DNA from: Gammaproteobacteria bacterium TMED92
GTDB lineage: Bacteria; Pseudomonadota; Gammaproteobacteria; Pseudomonadales; Azotimanducaceae
Direction of reading: 5' to 3'
DNA: 7,436 bases
NCBI GenBank assembly: GCA_002170355.2
Contig: NHET02000115.1
Location: 21,347 to 28,782 of the forward strand
Shown one piece after another: positions 1-6,935 of the stretch. The position numbers and the translations under genes were made by a program. Below the pieces are notes generated by a model. That model was not told where the DNA came from. It ran no database searches and worked only from the letters and a program-made list of their open reading frames with translations. The number at the start of each line of letters is the position of its first letter. Position 1 is the stretch's first letter.

Positions 1-3000
1 GGCCGTTTTTTCCCGCTGCGTGCCGGCTTCTGCGGTATCGATTGCAAACCGCGACTGATCCATTTACGCGTATCCGCGGGGTCAATGACATCGTCTAACT
101 CAAAGTGCGAGGCCATGTTTACGGCCTTGCCGCGCTTATACATATCCGCGACCATGCCTTCGTAGGCTGCCGCGCGTTCCTGTGGATCTTCGATCGCCTG
201 CAGTTCTTTGCGGTATCCGAGCTTTACTGCGCCCTCTAATCCCATACCGCCAAATTCACCCGTCGGCCAGGTCACGGTGAACAAGGTTGCCTTGAAACTG
301 CCCCCGGCCATAGCCTGAGCACCCAGTCCGTAGCCTTTGCGAGTAATTACCGTCATCAGCGGCACATCAATGTTTGCGCTGGTTACGAACATACGTGCGG
401 CATGACGCACCACAGCAGTCTTTTCGATTTCTGGCCCCACCATAATGCCAGGGCAGTCACATAACGACAGAATTGGAATATCAAAGGCATCGCATAACTG
501 CATGAAGCGCGTACCTTTATCTGCGCCTGGAGCATCTATCGCCCCAGACAGATGCGCCGGGTTGTTAGCAATGACACCCATTGGCCGACCCTCGACACGG
601 ATGAATGCGGTGATAATGCCAATACCCCAGTCTTTGCGCAGTTCGAGCACTGAGCCAATGTCCGCGATGCCGTCGATCACTTCTCGTATGTCGTAATAAC
701 GCAACCGGTTCTCTGGCACGATAAAACGTAATCGGCGCGGATCAGGTGACTCCCACTCATCAATCGGACCCTGGAAGTACGACAAATACTTTTTAGCTGC
801 TGCTACCGCTTCCGCCTCATCCTTAACAGCAATGTCGACCACGCCATTTGGAACTTGCACGTCCATTGGTCCGACTTCGTCTGGAGTAAATACGCCCAAT
901 CCGCCGCCTTCGATCATCGCAGGGCCACCAATGCCTATGTTCGAACCTTCGGTCGCGATGATCACATCGCAACAACCCAACAACACAGCGTTGCCAGCAA
1001 AACAGCGACCGGTAGTTATGCCCACTACCGGCACTAAGCCTGACAGCCGCGCAAAGTAGGTGAAGGCAAGACAATCCAATCCCGCAACACCAGAGCCGTC
1101 GGTATCGCCCGGACGACCACCACCGCCTTCGGCAAACAGGACTGTTGGTAAGCGTTGATGCTCCGCGACTTCAAACAAACGGTCTTTCTTGTCATGGTTT
1201 TTCATACCCTGGGTGCCCGCTAGCACCATGTAGTCATATGACATCACCAAGGCGCGACTTTGCGCTTCTGCAAATAGCTCCCCGTTGATTTGACCTAAGC
1301 CAGCTACCATGCCGTCGCCCGTCGTATTTTTAATCAAATCATCCATGGAGCGTCTTCGACGCTGCCCGGCAACCACCACCGACCCGTATTCGACGAAAGT
1401 TCCTTCGTCGCATAGGTGTGCGATATTTTCTCGTGCGGTACGACGTCCGGTGTTATGCCGCTTCGCCACGGCTTCCGGGCGGTTTTCATCCAACCCAGCA
1501 GCCTTCCGATCGATGACTTCTTGAAGGTCCGGGCGAATGTAATCAAGATCTAACTCTTCTTTTTCGCCTTCATCACCCACCGCCACCTCGGCAGCTTGCA
1601 GATAAATCAGCGGGTGGCCCTCAAATATGGTGTCGCCAGGCTCTATGCCCAAACGCTCCACCACACCGCTGACGTCCGCTCGCACCTCGTGCTCCATCTT
1701 CATGGCTTCCATCACCAGCACTAACTTGCCAACGTAAACCTCATCACCCGGAGCGACTTCAAAACTCACCACCGTGCCTTGCATGGGAGCACAAATTGCC
1801 TCAGTGCCAGGCGGCAAATCGTCATTGACGAGATCCAATACAACGGGCGCACCGGCAGCTCCTGCACTCTTACCTTTGCCGTGATCGAGTACAGCGAGAG
1901 GATCATTGGAATCAACCTGAGCGCCAGCCAGCGATTTATCGGACTCTGCTGCGGTGGGATGCGCTGCCTCCACCAAGTCAGCCATGTATTCGTCTACATA
2001 ACGAGTGGTCAAACGATTGGCGGCAAAGTCTTCAGTCGCCAACAACGCTTGCAAGAAACTCTGATTGGTTGCCACACCCTCAATAACCACATCTTTTAGC
2101 GCTCGTTGGGCACGGCGCACAGCATCCAAATACACCGAGCTGGGGCTATAACAAATCAGTTTAGCCAATAACGAGTCGTAGTTTGGATTGGTGGCATAGC
2201 CGCCATAAGCGTAAGTGTCCGTGCGCAACCCCGGGCCTGTCGGGGCTTCAAATTTAGTCAACCGGCCACCCGTAGGTTTCACTTCGCCAGAGTTGGTCAT
2301 AGTCTCAGTGTTCACGCGCAATTGAATAGCAAACCCCCGAGGATCAGGAATTGCTGCTTGCGACAAGTTCAAATCCACCAGGGTGGCGCCTCCAGCAATG
2401 CGGATTTGTGCTTGCACTAAATCTATGCCGGTAACTTCCTCCGTGACCGTATGTTCTACCTGCAGACGTGCATTCGCTTCAATGAAGTAAAACTCCGAAG
2501 ACTCAGCATCCAACAGAAACTCAATGGTGCCTAAGCCGCTGTAGTGCAGTTTTTCACCCAACGACACCGCTGCCGCACACATTCGATCGCGCAGTGCTGG
2601 ATCTAGCGTTGGACTCGGCGCGATCTCAACCAACTTCTGGTGGCGGCGCTGCGCACTGCATTCACGTTCCCATACATGACTCACTGCACCACTACCATCA
2701 CCGATGATCTGCACTTCGATATGTCGGGCTTGGCCGACAAACTGTTCGGCGTACAACGCATCATTTCCAAAGGCTGCCTGCGCTTCCGATGCACAACGCG
2801 CGTACGCGTCAGCTAATTCCTCAGCGGTACGCACCATACGCATACCGCGACCGCCGCCTCCTGCTAGCGCTTTTAGCAAAATACCCGTACCGCGATGGTC
2901 AGTAAAAAATGCCTGAGCTGCAGCTAACGAGATCGCCTCAGCAGATCCAGCCAACACCGGCACGCCACACTCCTGGGCTATAGCCCGAGCCTGGGCTTTG

Positions 3001-3338
3001 TCACCAAACGCCCGCAGCGCCGCAACGCTCGGCCCAATAAAGGTCAGCCCAGCATCCGTAACTGCCGCGGCAAAATCGGCGTTCTCACTTAAGAAGCCAT
3101 AGCCTGGGTGAACCGCATCACAATCGTTGTCTTTGGCAACAGCCACCACGGAGGGAATATCGAGATATGCAGCGGCACCCCGGCCGGGCAACTCTACCGC
3201 GTCGTCCGCCTGACGCACATGCAGAGACTGCGCATCGTCAGCCGGGTAGACCGCCAATGCCTGCATGCCCAACTCTTGCACCGCACGCGTAATCCGCACT
3301 GCAATTTCGCCACGATTGGCGATCAGTACCTTGTCCAT
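1..3338 (-). CDS. Single-chain biotin-dependent acyl-CoA carboxylase (BC-BCCP-CT fusion), 3' end cut by window
   Basis: This enzyme carboxylates an acyl-CoA using ATP, bicarbonate and biotin. The frame is open for 1112 codons from ATG at 3338, preceded by a strong ribosome site (GGGGAGGA). The biotin carboxylase domain (about 1-455) has HPGYGFLSEN at 77-86, K114, the ATP-grasp loop K156 to R167, H206 in RHIEVQ, K235, E273, then E287, N289, R291, Q293, V294, E295 and R341. All of these match the E. coli AccC active-site set. The carrier domain (about 513-585) has the biotin site EAMKMEH with K547. The carboxyltransferase (about 600 to the end) has TARENI at 634-639, EGGGGRPGDTD at 737-747 and a crotonase-like second half (CDCPGIMVG, 960-968). 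The architecture and size match the long-chain acyl-CoA carboxylase (LCC) type described from Mycobacterium avium and Rhodopseudomonas. The last visible residues (KKRP) are typical of the extreme C-terminus, so only a few residues are probably missing. The true substrate cannot be read from sequence. Confidence 0.95.
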   Translation of the reverse strand, partial: MDKVLIANRGEIAVRITRAVQELGMQALAVYPADDAQSLHVRQADDAVELPGRGAAAYLDIPSVVAVAKDNDCDAVHPGYGFLSENADFAAAVTDAGLTFIGPSVAALRAFGDKAQARAIAQECGVPVLAGSAEAISLAAAQAFFTDHRGTGILLKALAGGGGRGMRMVRTAEELADAYARCASEAQAAFGNDALYAEQFVGQARHIEVQIIGDGSGAVSHVWERECSAQRRHQKLVEIAPSPTLDPALRDRMCAAAVSLGEKLHYSGLGTIEFLLDAESSEFYFIEANARLQVEHTVTEEVTGIDLVQAQIRIAGGATLVDLNLSQAAIPDPRGFAIQLRVNTETMTNSGEVKPTGGRLTKFEAPTGPGLRTDTYAYGGYATNPNYDSLLAKLICYSPSSVYLDAVRRAQRALKDVVIEGVATNQSFLQALLATEDFAANRLTTRYVDEYMADLVEAAHPTAAESDKSLAGAQVDSNDPLAVLDHGKGKSAGAAGAPVVLDLVNDDLPPGTEAICAPMQGTVVSFEVAPGDEVYVGKLVLVMEAMKMEHEVRADVSGVVERLGIEPGDTIFEGHPLIYLQAAEVAVGDEGEKEELDLDYIRPDLQEVIDRKAAGLDENRPEAVAKRHNTGRRTARENIAHLCDEGTFVEYGSVVVAGQRRRRSMDDLIKNTTGDGMVAGLGQINGELFAEAQSRALVMSYDYMVLAGTQGMKNHDKKDRLFEVAEHQRLPTVLFAEGGGGRPGDTDGSGVAGLDCLAFTYFARLSGLVPVVGITTGRCFAGNAVLLGCCDVIIATEGSNIGIGGPAMIEGGGLGVFTPDEVGPMDVQVPNGVVDIAVKDEAEAVAAAKKYLSYFQGPIDEWESPDPRRLRFIVPENRLRYYDIREVIDGIADIGSVLELRKDWGIGIITAFIRVEGRPMGVIANNPAHLSGAIDAPGADKGTRFMQLCDAFDIPILSLCDCPGIMVGPEIEKTAVVRHAARMFVTSANIDVPLMTVITRKGYGLGAQAMAGGSFKATLFTVTWPTGEFGGMGLEGAVKLGYRKELQAIEDPQERAAAYEGMVADMYKRGKAVNMASHFELDDVIDPADTRKWISRGLQSIPQKPARSGKKR

Positions 3339-3340
3339 AT

Positions 3341-3350
3341 CTCCTCCCCT
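3341..3350 (-). promoter_or_regulatory. Strong ribosome binding site of the carboxylase gene
   Basis: On the minus strand the purine-rich stretch AGGGGAGGAG ends two bases before the ATG at 3338, with the GGGGAGG core about 4 to 5 bases from it. It is the best Shine-Dalgarno match in the leftward block. It fixes the carboxylase start and suggests this gene is translated independently of the upstream gene, which ends 42 bp earlier. Confidence 0.75.
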
Positions 3351-3354
3351 GAAT

Positions 3355-3374
3355 AAAAGCCGCCTGTGACTTTT
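3355..3374 (-). other. Weak hairpin in the gap between oxidoreductase and carboxylase genes
   Basis: On the minus strand AAAAGTC (3374-3368) can pair with GGCTTTT (3361-3355), with one G-T wobble, around a 6-base loop. The right arm ends in a run of four T. It looks like a very weak terminator or attenuator, or an mRNA-processing hairpin, and it sits just ahead of the carboxylase ribosome site. The stem is AT-rich, so it may be chance. There is no long U tract, so efficient termination is unlikely. Confidence 0.2.
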
Positions 3375-3380
3375 ACGTTA

Positions 3381-4289
3381 CTACAAATTCAGAACTCGCT
3401 TCACCTCAGCTAACCGCTCAATGGTTGCCAATGCAGTGTGCTGATCTGATGACATGTTGCGCACAATAATGTCGGTGAAGCCCATCTGCGCCAGCGCAGC
3501 AAATTCAGCGGCTACAGTTTCTACACAACCCGCTAGGATGGCCTGATCGCTAAAGCCTCTGTAGCCTTTGTCGATCATGCGTTGCTTAAAGCTGTTCGCC
3601 TCATCTTGGTCGGCGCCAATAAATATGTCTCGACGGATAGCTACCGCGCTTGGGGCGCGTGCAAATTCTGCGCATGATTGACGATACTGATTGAGCTGCT
3701 GGCCTACCTGCTCGTGACTTAACCCTGGCGCCGCCAACCAACCATCCGCCATGCGCGCCGCTCTGTTTAGCGCCGCTGGCGCACCGGCGCCTACCCATAC
3801 TTCTATCCGTTGCGCTGGCAACGGCGCTATTCGCGCGTTTTCAATGTTCCAAAACCGCCCCTCATTGACGGTTTCACCGGCCCACAACCGCTGCATGAGA
3901 TCGAGGCTGGTTTCGAACATCGCAGCACGTTGTTTTATATCTACGCCCATACCAGCACTTTGCTCAGGCTCCCAACCGAGTCCACATTGCATGATGAAGC
4001 GGCCGGGTGCGATCGCTGCCAACGTGGCGATTTGTTCTGCGAGCAGCACTGGGTGCCACAACGGCAACAGATACAGCGCACCGACTGGTTTGTTGTGCCA
4101 TTCCGCCAACATACGCCCAAGCATCGGCGTGTTTTGATAATAGGGGAGTGGCGTTACGTGGTGATCGCCAACAAACAAACTGTCGAGATCCGCCTGGCGC
4201 GCCGCTTTGGCTCGCTCGATCATGTATCGAGCACCCAGCCGTGGGTCCTCTACGCGGTATGCTGAAGTAATAGAAATGCCAATGCGCAC
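3381..4289 (-). CDS. LLM-class (luciferase-like) flavin-dependent oxidoreductase
   Basis: This is a 302-residue protein of the bacterial luciferase-like TIM-barrel family (Pfam Luciferase-like monooxygenase), whose members use FMN or F420. Visible family signs are the N-terminal strand RIGISI, the GDHH motif at 41-44, the long helix and strand HPVLLAEQIATL (79-90) leading into PGRFIMQCGLGW (95-106), and VWVGAGAPAALNRAARMADGWL-type ligand-binding strands at 164-185. I chose GTG at 4289 as start: GGAG lies 8 bases upstream inside the preceding gene, and the GTG falls 2 bp after that gene's stop. An in-frame TTG at 4319 would add ten residues but overlap the Nudix gene by 28 bp and lacks a well-spaced ribosome site. 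The near contact suggests translational coupling. Its position before an acyl-CoA carboxylase suggests a role in lipid or terpenoid oxidation. The substrate, and whether it uses FMN or F420, cannot be decided. Confidence 0.88.
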   Translation of the reverse strand: MRIGISITSAYRVEDPRLGARYMIERAKAARQADLDSLFVGDHHVTPLPYYQNTPMLGRMLAEWHNKPVGALYLLPLWHPVLLAEQIATLAAIAPGRFIMQCGLGWEPEQSAGMGVDIKQRAAMFETSLDLMQRLWAGETVNEGRFWNIENARIAPLPAQRIEVWVGAGAPAALNRAARMADGWLAAPGLSHEQVGQQLNQYRQSCAEFARAPSAVAIRRDIFIGADQDEANSFKQRMIDKGYRGFSDQAILAGCVETVAAEFAALAQMGFTDIIVRNMSSDQHTALATIERLAEVKRVLNL

Positions 4290-4291
4290 TG

Positions 4292-4825
4292 TCAAATCTC
4301 CAATACGGGTGCGACGCAACCCGAGTCATCTAGCACATGTTCCAGCAAGCGACCTTGGCGAAACAACAGATCGGCAATGAGTAGGCGGTCACCCCCGTTT
4401 TGCTCTTGTGCTAAGACTTGCGGTAGCCAAATACGGTCGTCCTCCCACATTTTGGCGTAAGGAATGTCCGACAAACGACACCAAAACGGCAGCGCCTCGG
4501 CACTTTCTTCAGGTAGTCCCGAAAAACTGCGGGTGGTAAATGCATAACCCAACCACTGCGGACCCTGCTGTTCGACAAAGCGCAACTCCGCTCGGCACAC
4601 CAACTCCTCAACCTTTAATCCGACCTCTTCTCGTACTTCTCTGGCCGCACAAGCGACCACTGCCTCACTTGACTCTAATTTGCCCCCTGGCGCGTTGATC
4701 TTACCGGCGCCATGCCCAGTCTTTTTGTGGATCAATAAAACTTCTTCATCGCGCAAGACAAATACAAGGGTTCCGACGAACTCCGGTTGCCAACGATCTT
4801 GCCAAGTTGTTGCCAAATGCAGCAT
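4292..4825 (-). CDS. Nudix hydrolase, MTH1-like (probable oxidised purine nucleoside triphosphatase)
   Basis: This 177-residue protein has a perfect Nudix box GX5EX7REVXEEXGL at residues 48-70, which binds the metal and hydrolyses a diphosphate bond. The surroundings resemble human MTH1 rather than classic E. coli MutT. There is a HKKTGHGAGKIN segment at 33-44, in which N44 lies where MTH1 has Asn33. There is also an MWEDD motif at 126-130, in which W127, D129 and D130 match the MTH1 residues Trp117, Asp119 and Asp120 that read the oxidised base. From family knowledge the likely substrates are 8-oxo-dGTP and/or 2-oxo-dATP, giving monophosphate and pyrophosphate. The C-terminal ~35 residues extend past the fold. 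The ATG at 4825 lies 4 bp after the dUTPase stop and lacks a good Shine-Dalgarno, so translation is probably coupled to the upstream gene. The fold is certain; the substrate is inferred by motif alignment done by eye. Confidence 0.9.
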   Translation of the reverse strand: MLHLATTWQDRWQPEFVGTLVFVLRDEEVLLIHKKTGHGAGKINAPGGKLESSEAVVACAAREVREEVGLKVEELVCRAELRFVEQQGPQWLGYAFTTRSFSGLPEESAEALPFWCRLSDIPYAKMWEDDRIWLPQVLAQEQNGGDRLLIADLLFRQGRLLEHVLDDSGCVAPVLEI

Positions 4826-4829
4826 GCCA

Positions 4830-5471
4830 CTAGGCTGCCGCGTAGCGTGCTTCTAGCCCAGCATACAAACGTTCCGGCAACCCTTCTGGAGAGTCACTCA
4901 ACTCTTCTAGTAACTCTATTAAGTGCTCGTTGTCTTCTCGGCCTTGCCACAATTTTTTGTAGTCGCCGCTTTTGTAGCCGTTATTCTGGCGAAAGCGATT
5001 GAGCATGTTTTTGCCAATGTAGAGTGCGTACAACTCCGTGTAATCCATGGGCAACGCCGCCATTGCGGCGACAAATGCGCCAAGGTCGAAGGAACGAGTA
5101 TTCAGACACGCCGCTGCGAGTTGCTCTATGGCAAGCCGGAAGGCCTCTGGATCGGCGTCGGTTGCGGCGGAGACGGCGGCCAATTGCTCTGCAACGGTTG
5201 GCTCTATGTCACCTTGGCGCATCAGTTCGCTCAAAGCAAAATGCCAAATGTCGACTAACTCAAGTTTTACCTGATCCACATCAGGGCTCTGTTGCTTCCA
5301 CCACTTCCAACCAAAATGATCCAGCATCTCCGCACATTCAACCCACATGGCCCGATAAAACTCAAAGCCTTGCTCGCGCCATTGCGGATGCACCATTACA
5401 TTATGCTCTTCTTGCATTGCGGCCATGGTACGAAGCATCGATTGAGCTTGGGAAACGGAGGTCGTTGTCAT
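4830..5471 (-). CDS. Dimeric all-alpha dUTP diphosphatase (dUTPase_2 family)
   Basis: This 213-residue protein hydrolyses dUTP (and in this family often dUDP) to dUMP, keeping uracil out of DNA and feeding thymidylate synthesis. It belongs to the dimeric, mostly helical dUTPase/MazG-like superfamily and is unrelated to trimeric Dut. Motifs seen: YRAMWVECAEMLDHFGWKWWK at about 39-59 with metal ligands E45 and E48, then LELVDIWHF at 70-78 with E71 and D74. The C-terminal half has YIGKNMLNRFRQNNGYKSGDY at about 151-171 and the GREDN segment near 177-181, which carry the usual substrate-binding Lys, Asn and Arg residues. Length fits the family. The ATG at 5471 has only a weak GAG ribosome site 6 bases upstream. 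It is the first gene of the leftward run and is followed after 4 bp by the Nudix gene, so two nucleotide-sanitising enzymes are made side by side. Confidence 0.92.
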   Translation of the reverse strand: MTTTSVSQAQSMLRTMAAMQEEHNVMVHPQWREQGFEFYRAMWVECAEMLDHFGWKWWKQQSPDVDQVKLELVDIWHFALSELMRQGDIEPTVAEQLAAVSAATDADPEAFRLAIEQLAAACLNTRSFDLGAFVAAMAALPMDYTELYALYIGKNMLNRFRQNNGYKSGDYKKLWQGREDNEHLIELLEELSDSPEGLPERLYAGLEARYAAA

Positions 5472-5546
5472 AATTAACTCAGGTTAAACCGCATAGTCGG
5501 CAAAGTCTAAAAGCCTAACCGAAGCCTCTTACTATGGACACAACAG

Positions 5547-5575
5547 CAAACCTATAGACTAGAAATAGGACTTTG
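5547..5575. promoter_or_regulatory. Imperfect dyad, possible operator
   Basis: The left half reads CAAA-CCTAT (5547-5555) and the right half ATAGG-AC-TTTG (5565-5575), separated by 9 bases. The pairing halves are CCTAT with ATAGG and CAAA with TTTG, with a 2-base asymmetry between the right-hand blocks. A TATAGA hexamer lies inside the left arm. It sits in the gap between divergent operons, where a repressor such as a TetR- or MerR-type regulator commonly binds. No regulator gene is in the window, and short AT-rich dyads also occur by chance. Confidence 0.25.
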
Positions 5576-5601
5576 ATGGCGCAACAGCGCCTGGCTATCT
5601 C
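5573..5601 (+). promoter_or_regulatory. Candidate sigma-70 promoter for the acyl-CoA dehydrogenase pair
   Basis: TTGATG (5573-5578) and TATCTC (5596-5601) are spaced by exactly 17 bases, giving a moderate -35 and a poor -10 match. The palindrome GGCGC/GCGCC fills most of the spacer. Downstream lie about 130 bp of leader before the ATG at 5733. This is a by-eye match only. Confidence 0.2.
5578..5591. repeat. Perfect GC-rich inverted repeat (GGCGC-AACA-GCGCC)
   Basis: Five-base arms GGCGC (5578-5582) and GCGCC (5587-5591) flank a 4-base loop. No T run follows on either strand, so it is not a standard terminator. It may be a protein-binding palindrome or an mRNA 5' hairpin, depending on where transcription starts. 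Confidence 0.4.
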
Positions 5602-5720
5602 TGGGATTGAGTTGTTGCGACTACAATATTCAAGAGTTAAATTCATGCCGCTGCGGGCAGCAATGGCTGCCGCGCACCGGGGGACCAGATACCAGCGATA
5701 CCGCTACAAGATCACACGCT

Positions 5721-5726
5721 AAGGAG
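5721..5726 (+). promoter_or_regulatory. Ribosome binding site deciding the acyl-CoA dehydrogenase start
   Basis: AAGGAG lies 6 bases before ATG at 5733. The same frame stays open upstream to a TTG at 5607, but that extension lacks a ribosome site and family similarity, so the ATG at 5733 is the start. Confidence 0.85.
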
Positions 5727-5732
5727 TATTCC

Positions 5733-6926
5733 ATGGACTTATCCTTTGGACCCGAATACGACGACTTTCGAGCACAGGTTGTGGACTTTCTTGCCCACAA
5801 CGCCGACAAAGCGCCTAAGGGCAATGACCTTCGCGGCCAAGCTGCAAAGGATTGGCAAAAGCTACTGATCGAACACGGCTATACCTGCCGCACCATTCCC
5901 AAAGAGTACGGCGGTTACGGTGCGGAACCAGACATTATCAAGTCGCGCATTATTGCCGAAGAATTCTCCTCCGCCCGCATCAACGCTGGACTCGGCGGCC
6001 AAGGTATCTCGATGCTGGTCCCGACGCTGTTAGAAATGGGGACTTCGGAGCAAAAAGAACAGTTCATCCGCCCAACCATTCACGGCGAAATGTTGTGGTG
6101 TCAGGGTTATTCTGAGCCGGGTGCAGGCAGTGACCTTGCGAGTTTAACCACGTCTGCGGTACTAGACGGCGACGAATGGGTGATTAACGGGCAAAAAATC
6201 TGGACCAGCACCGCACACATTGCTGACTGGATTTTTTGTTTGGTGCGCAGCGAGCCAGAGGCGCCGAAACACAAAGGTATTTCTTTTCTGTTGTTCGACA
6301 TGAAAACCCCTGGTATCGAGGTGCGACCACTGGTTGATATGACCGGTGTGGCAAACTTTAACGAGACTTTTTTTACCGATGTGCGGGTTCCGAAACATCA
6401 AATCGTTGGTGAACGTGGCCAGGGCTGGCAAGTAGCCAACGCCATTTTAGGCCACGAGCGCGAGACTCTGGCGCCAGCCAATACGGCGCAAACACGAGTC
6501 AATGCATTGATTGAGTTGATGAAACAAGAAAGCGTCAACGGCGATGCTCTGATCAATAACCCGGTATATCGCGAACGCCTGATGAAGATCCAAGGCAAGG
6601 TAATGGCGATGCGCTTCAACGAACTGCGCATTCTCTCGGCGCGGCTGAATCCAGGTCAGGATCCGGGGCTGGCCAGAATGATCACAAAGCTCGAAGGCAC
6701 CGAACTGCGTCACGACCTTGAGGGCTTAGCCATCGACGTTATGGGCGAATTGGGTCTGGCGTATGACGATAACCCGCACCTGCGCAACTCGGGCAGTTGG
6801 CAACGCGAATATATGTACTTTCTTGGTCTGATCATCGGCGGCGGTACCTCACAGATTCAAAAAAACATCATCAGCGAGCGTGGCCTTGGCATGCCGCGCG
6901 AACCGAAAATCGAAAAAGCCAGCTAG
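5733..6926 (+). CDS. Acyl-CoA dehydrogenase (FadE-like), first of an adjacent pair
   Basis: This 397-residue flavoenzyme oxidises an acyl-CoA to the trans-2-enoyl-CoA, passing electrons to electron-transfer flavoprotein. Domains run in the usual order: helical N-terminus (1-120), beta middle domain with the FAD/substrate motif YSEPGAGSDLASLTT (126-140) and GQKIWTSTAHIADW (153-166), then a helical C-terminus ending with GGGTSQIQKNIISERGLG (369-386). The position of the medium-chain enzyme's catalytic Glu376 (Tyr-Glu-Gly-Thr) is glycine here (G370). The best replacement is E242 in GHERE, which falls where isovaleryl- and long-chain dehydrogenases keep their base; E244 is a second possibility. 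That arrangement is common in FadE proteins of heterotetrameric complexes. The next gene begins 9 bp after the stop and is a second, unlike family member, so the two probably form one alpha2-beta2 enzyme. The substrate is not determined. Confidence 0.95.
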   Translation: MDLSFGPEYDDFRAQVVDFLAHNADKAPKGNDLRGQAAKDWQKLLIEHGYTCRTIPKEYGGYGAEPDIIKSRIIAEEFSSARINAGLGGQGISMLVPTLLEMGTSEQKEQFIRPTIHGEMLWCQGYSEPGAGSDLASLTTSAVLDGDEWVINGQKIWTSTAHIADWIFCLVRSEPEAPKHKGISFLLFDMKTPGIEVRPLVDMTGVANFNETFFTDVRVPKHQIVGERGQGWQVANAILGHERETLAPANTAQTRVNALIELMKQESVNGDALINNPVYRERLMKIQGKVMAMRFNELRILSARLNPGQDPGLARMITKLEGTELRHDLEGLAIDVMGELGLAYDDNPHLRNSGSWQREYMYFLGLIIGGGTSQIQKNIISERGLGMPREPKIEKAS

Positions 6927-6935
6927 GGGCAGCGC

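Larger units (their letters stand above)
5472..5732. promoter_or_regulatory. Divergent intergenic region between the dUTPase operon and the acyl-CoA dehydrogenase operon
   Basis: These 261 bp separate two divergent first genes and so should hold both promoters. The open frame that continues upstream of the dehydrogenase ATG (5607-5732) shows no protein-family similarity, so I treat it as untranslated. Visible elements are an imperfect dyad at 5547-5575, a GC-rich hairpin at 5578-5591, a candidate rightward promoter at 5573-5601, a TACAAT hexamer at 5622-5627 without a good -35 partner, and the AAGGAG ribosome site at 5721-5726. I could not pick a convincing leftward promoter by eye. Confidence 0.6.

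Noticed and set aside
1779..2099. 106-codon plus-strand open frame opposite the carboxylase
   Set aside because: The opposite strand encodes the continuous biotin carboxylase to carrier region. This frame is a shadow of it.
1..3338. Possible frameshift or pseudogene in the carboxylase region
   Set aside because: I translated the minus strand codon by codon from 3338 to the left edge and found one uninterrupted frame with all catalytic motifs in order.
3369..3380. TTTTACGTTA as a half-site for a LiuR-type (MerR family) regulator
   Set aside because: Only one ACGT-centred half is present, it lies inside the operon rather than at its front, and I cannot confirm the consensus from memory.
3810..4265. 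151-codon plus-strand open frame (and a 128-codon one at 3751-4137)
   Set aside because: Both lie antisense to the LLM oxidoreductase, which has strong family motifs. They have no plausible ribosome sites or domains.
5024..5473. 149-codon plus-strand open frame
   Set aside because: It lies wholly opposite the dUTPase gene, whose motifs are clear. The antisense product is Arg-rich with no recognisable domain.
5622..5627. TACAAT as a rightward -10 box
   Set aside because: It is a good hexamer, but no acceptable -35 sequence lies 15-19 bases upstream, so I did not list it as a promoter.
5607..5732. N-terminal extension of the acyl-CoA dehydrogenase by 42 residues from a TTG codon
   Set aside because: No ribosome site precedes the TTG, the extension has no family similarity, and AAGGAG six bases before ATG 5733 gives a family-typical N-terminus.
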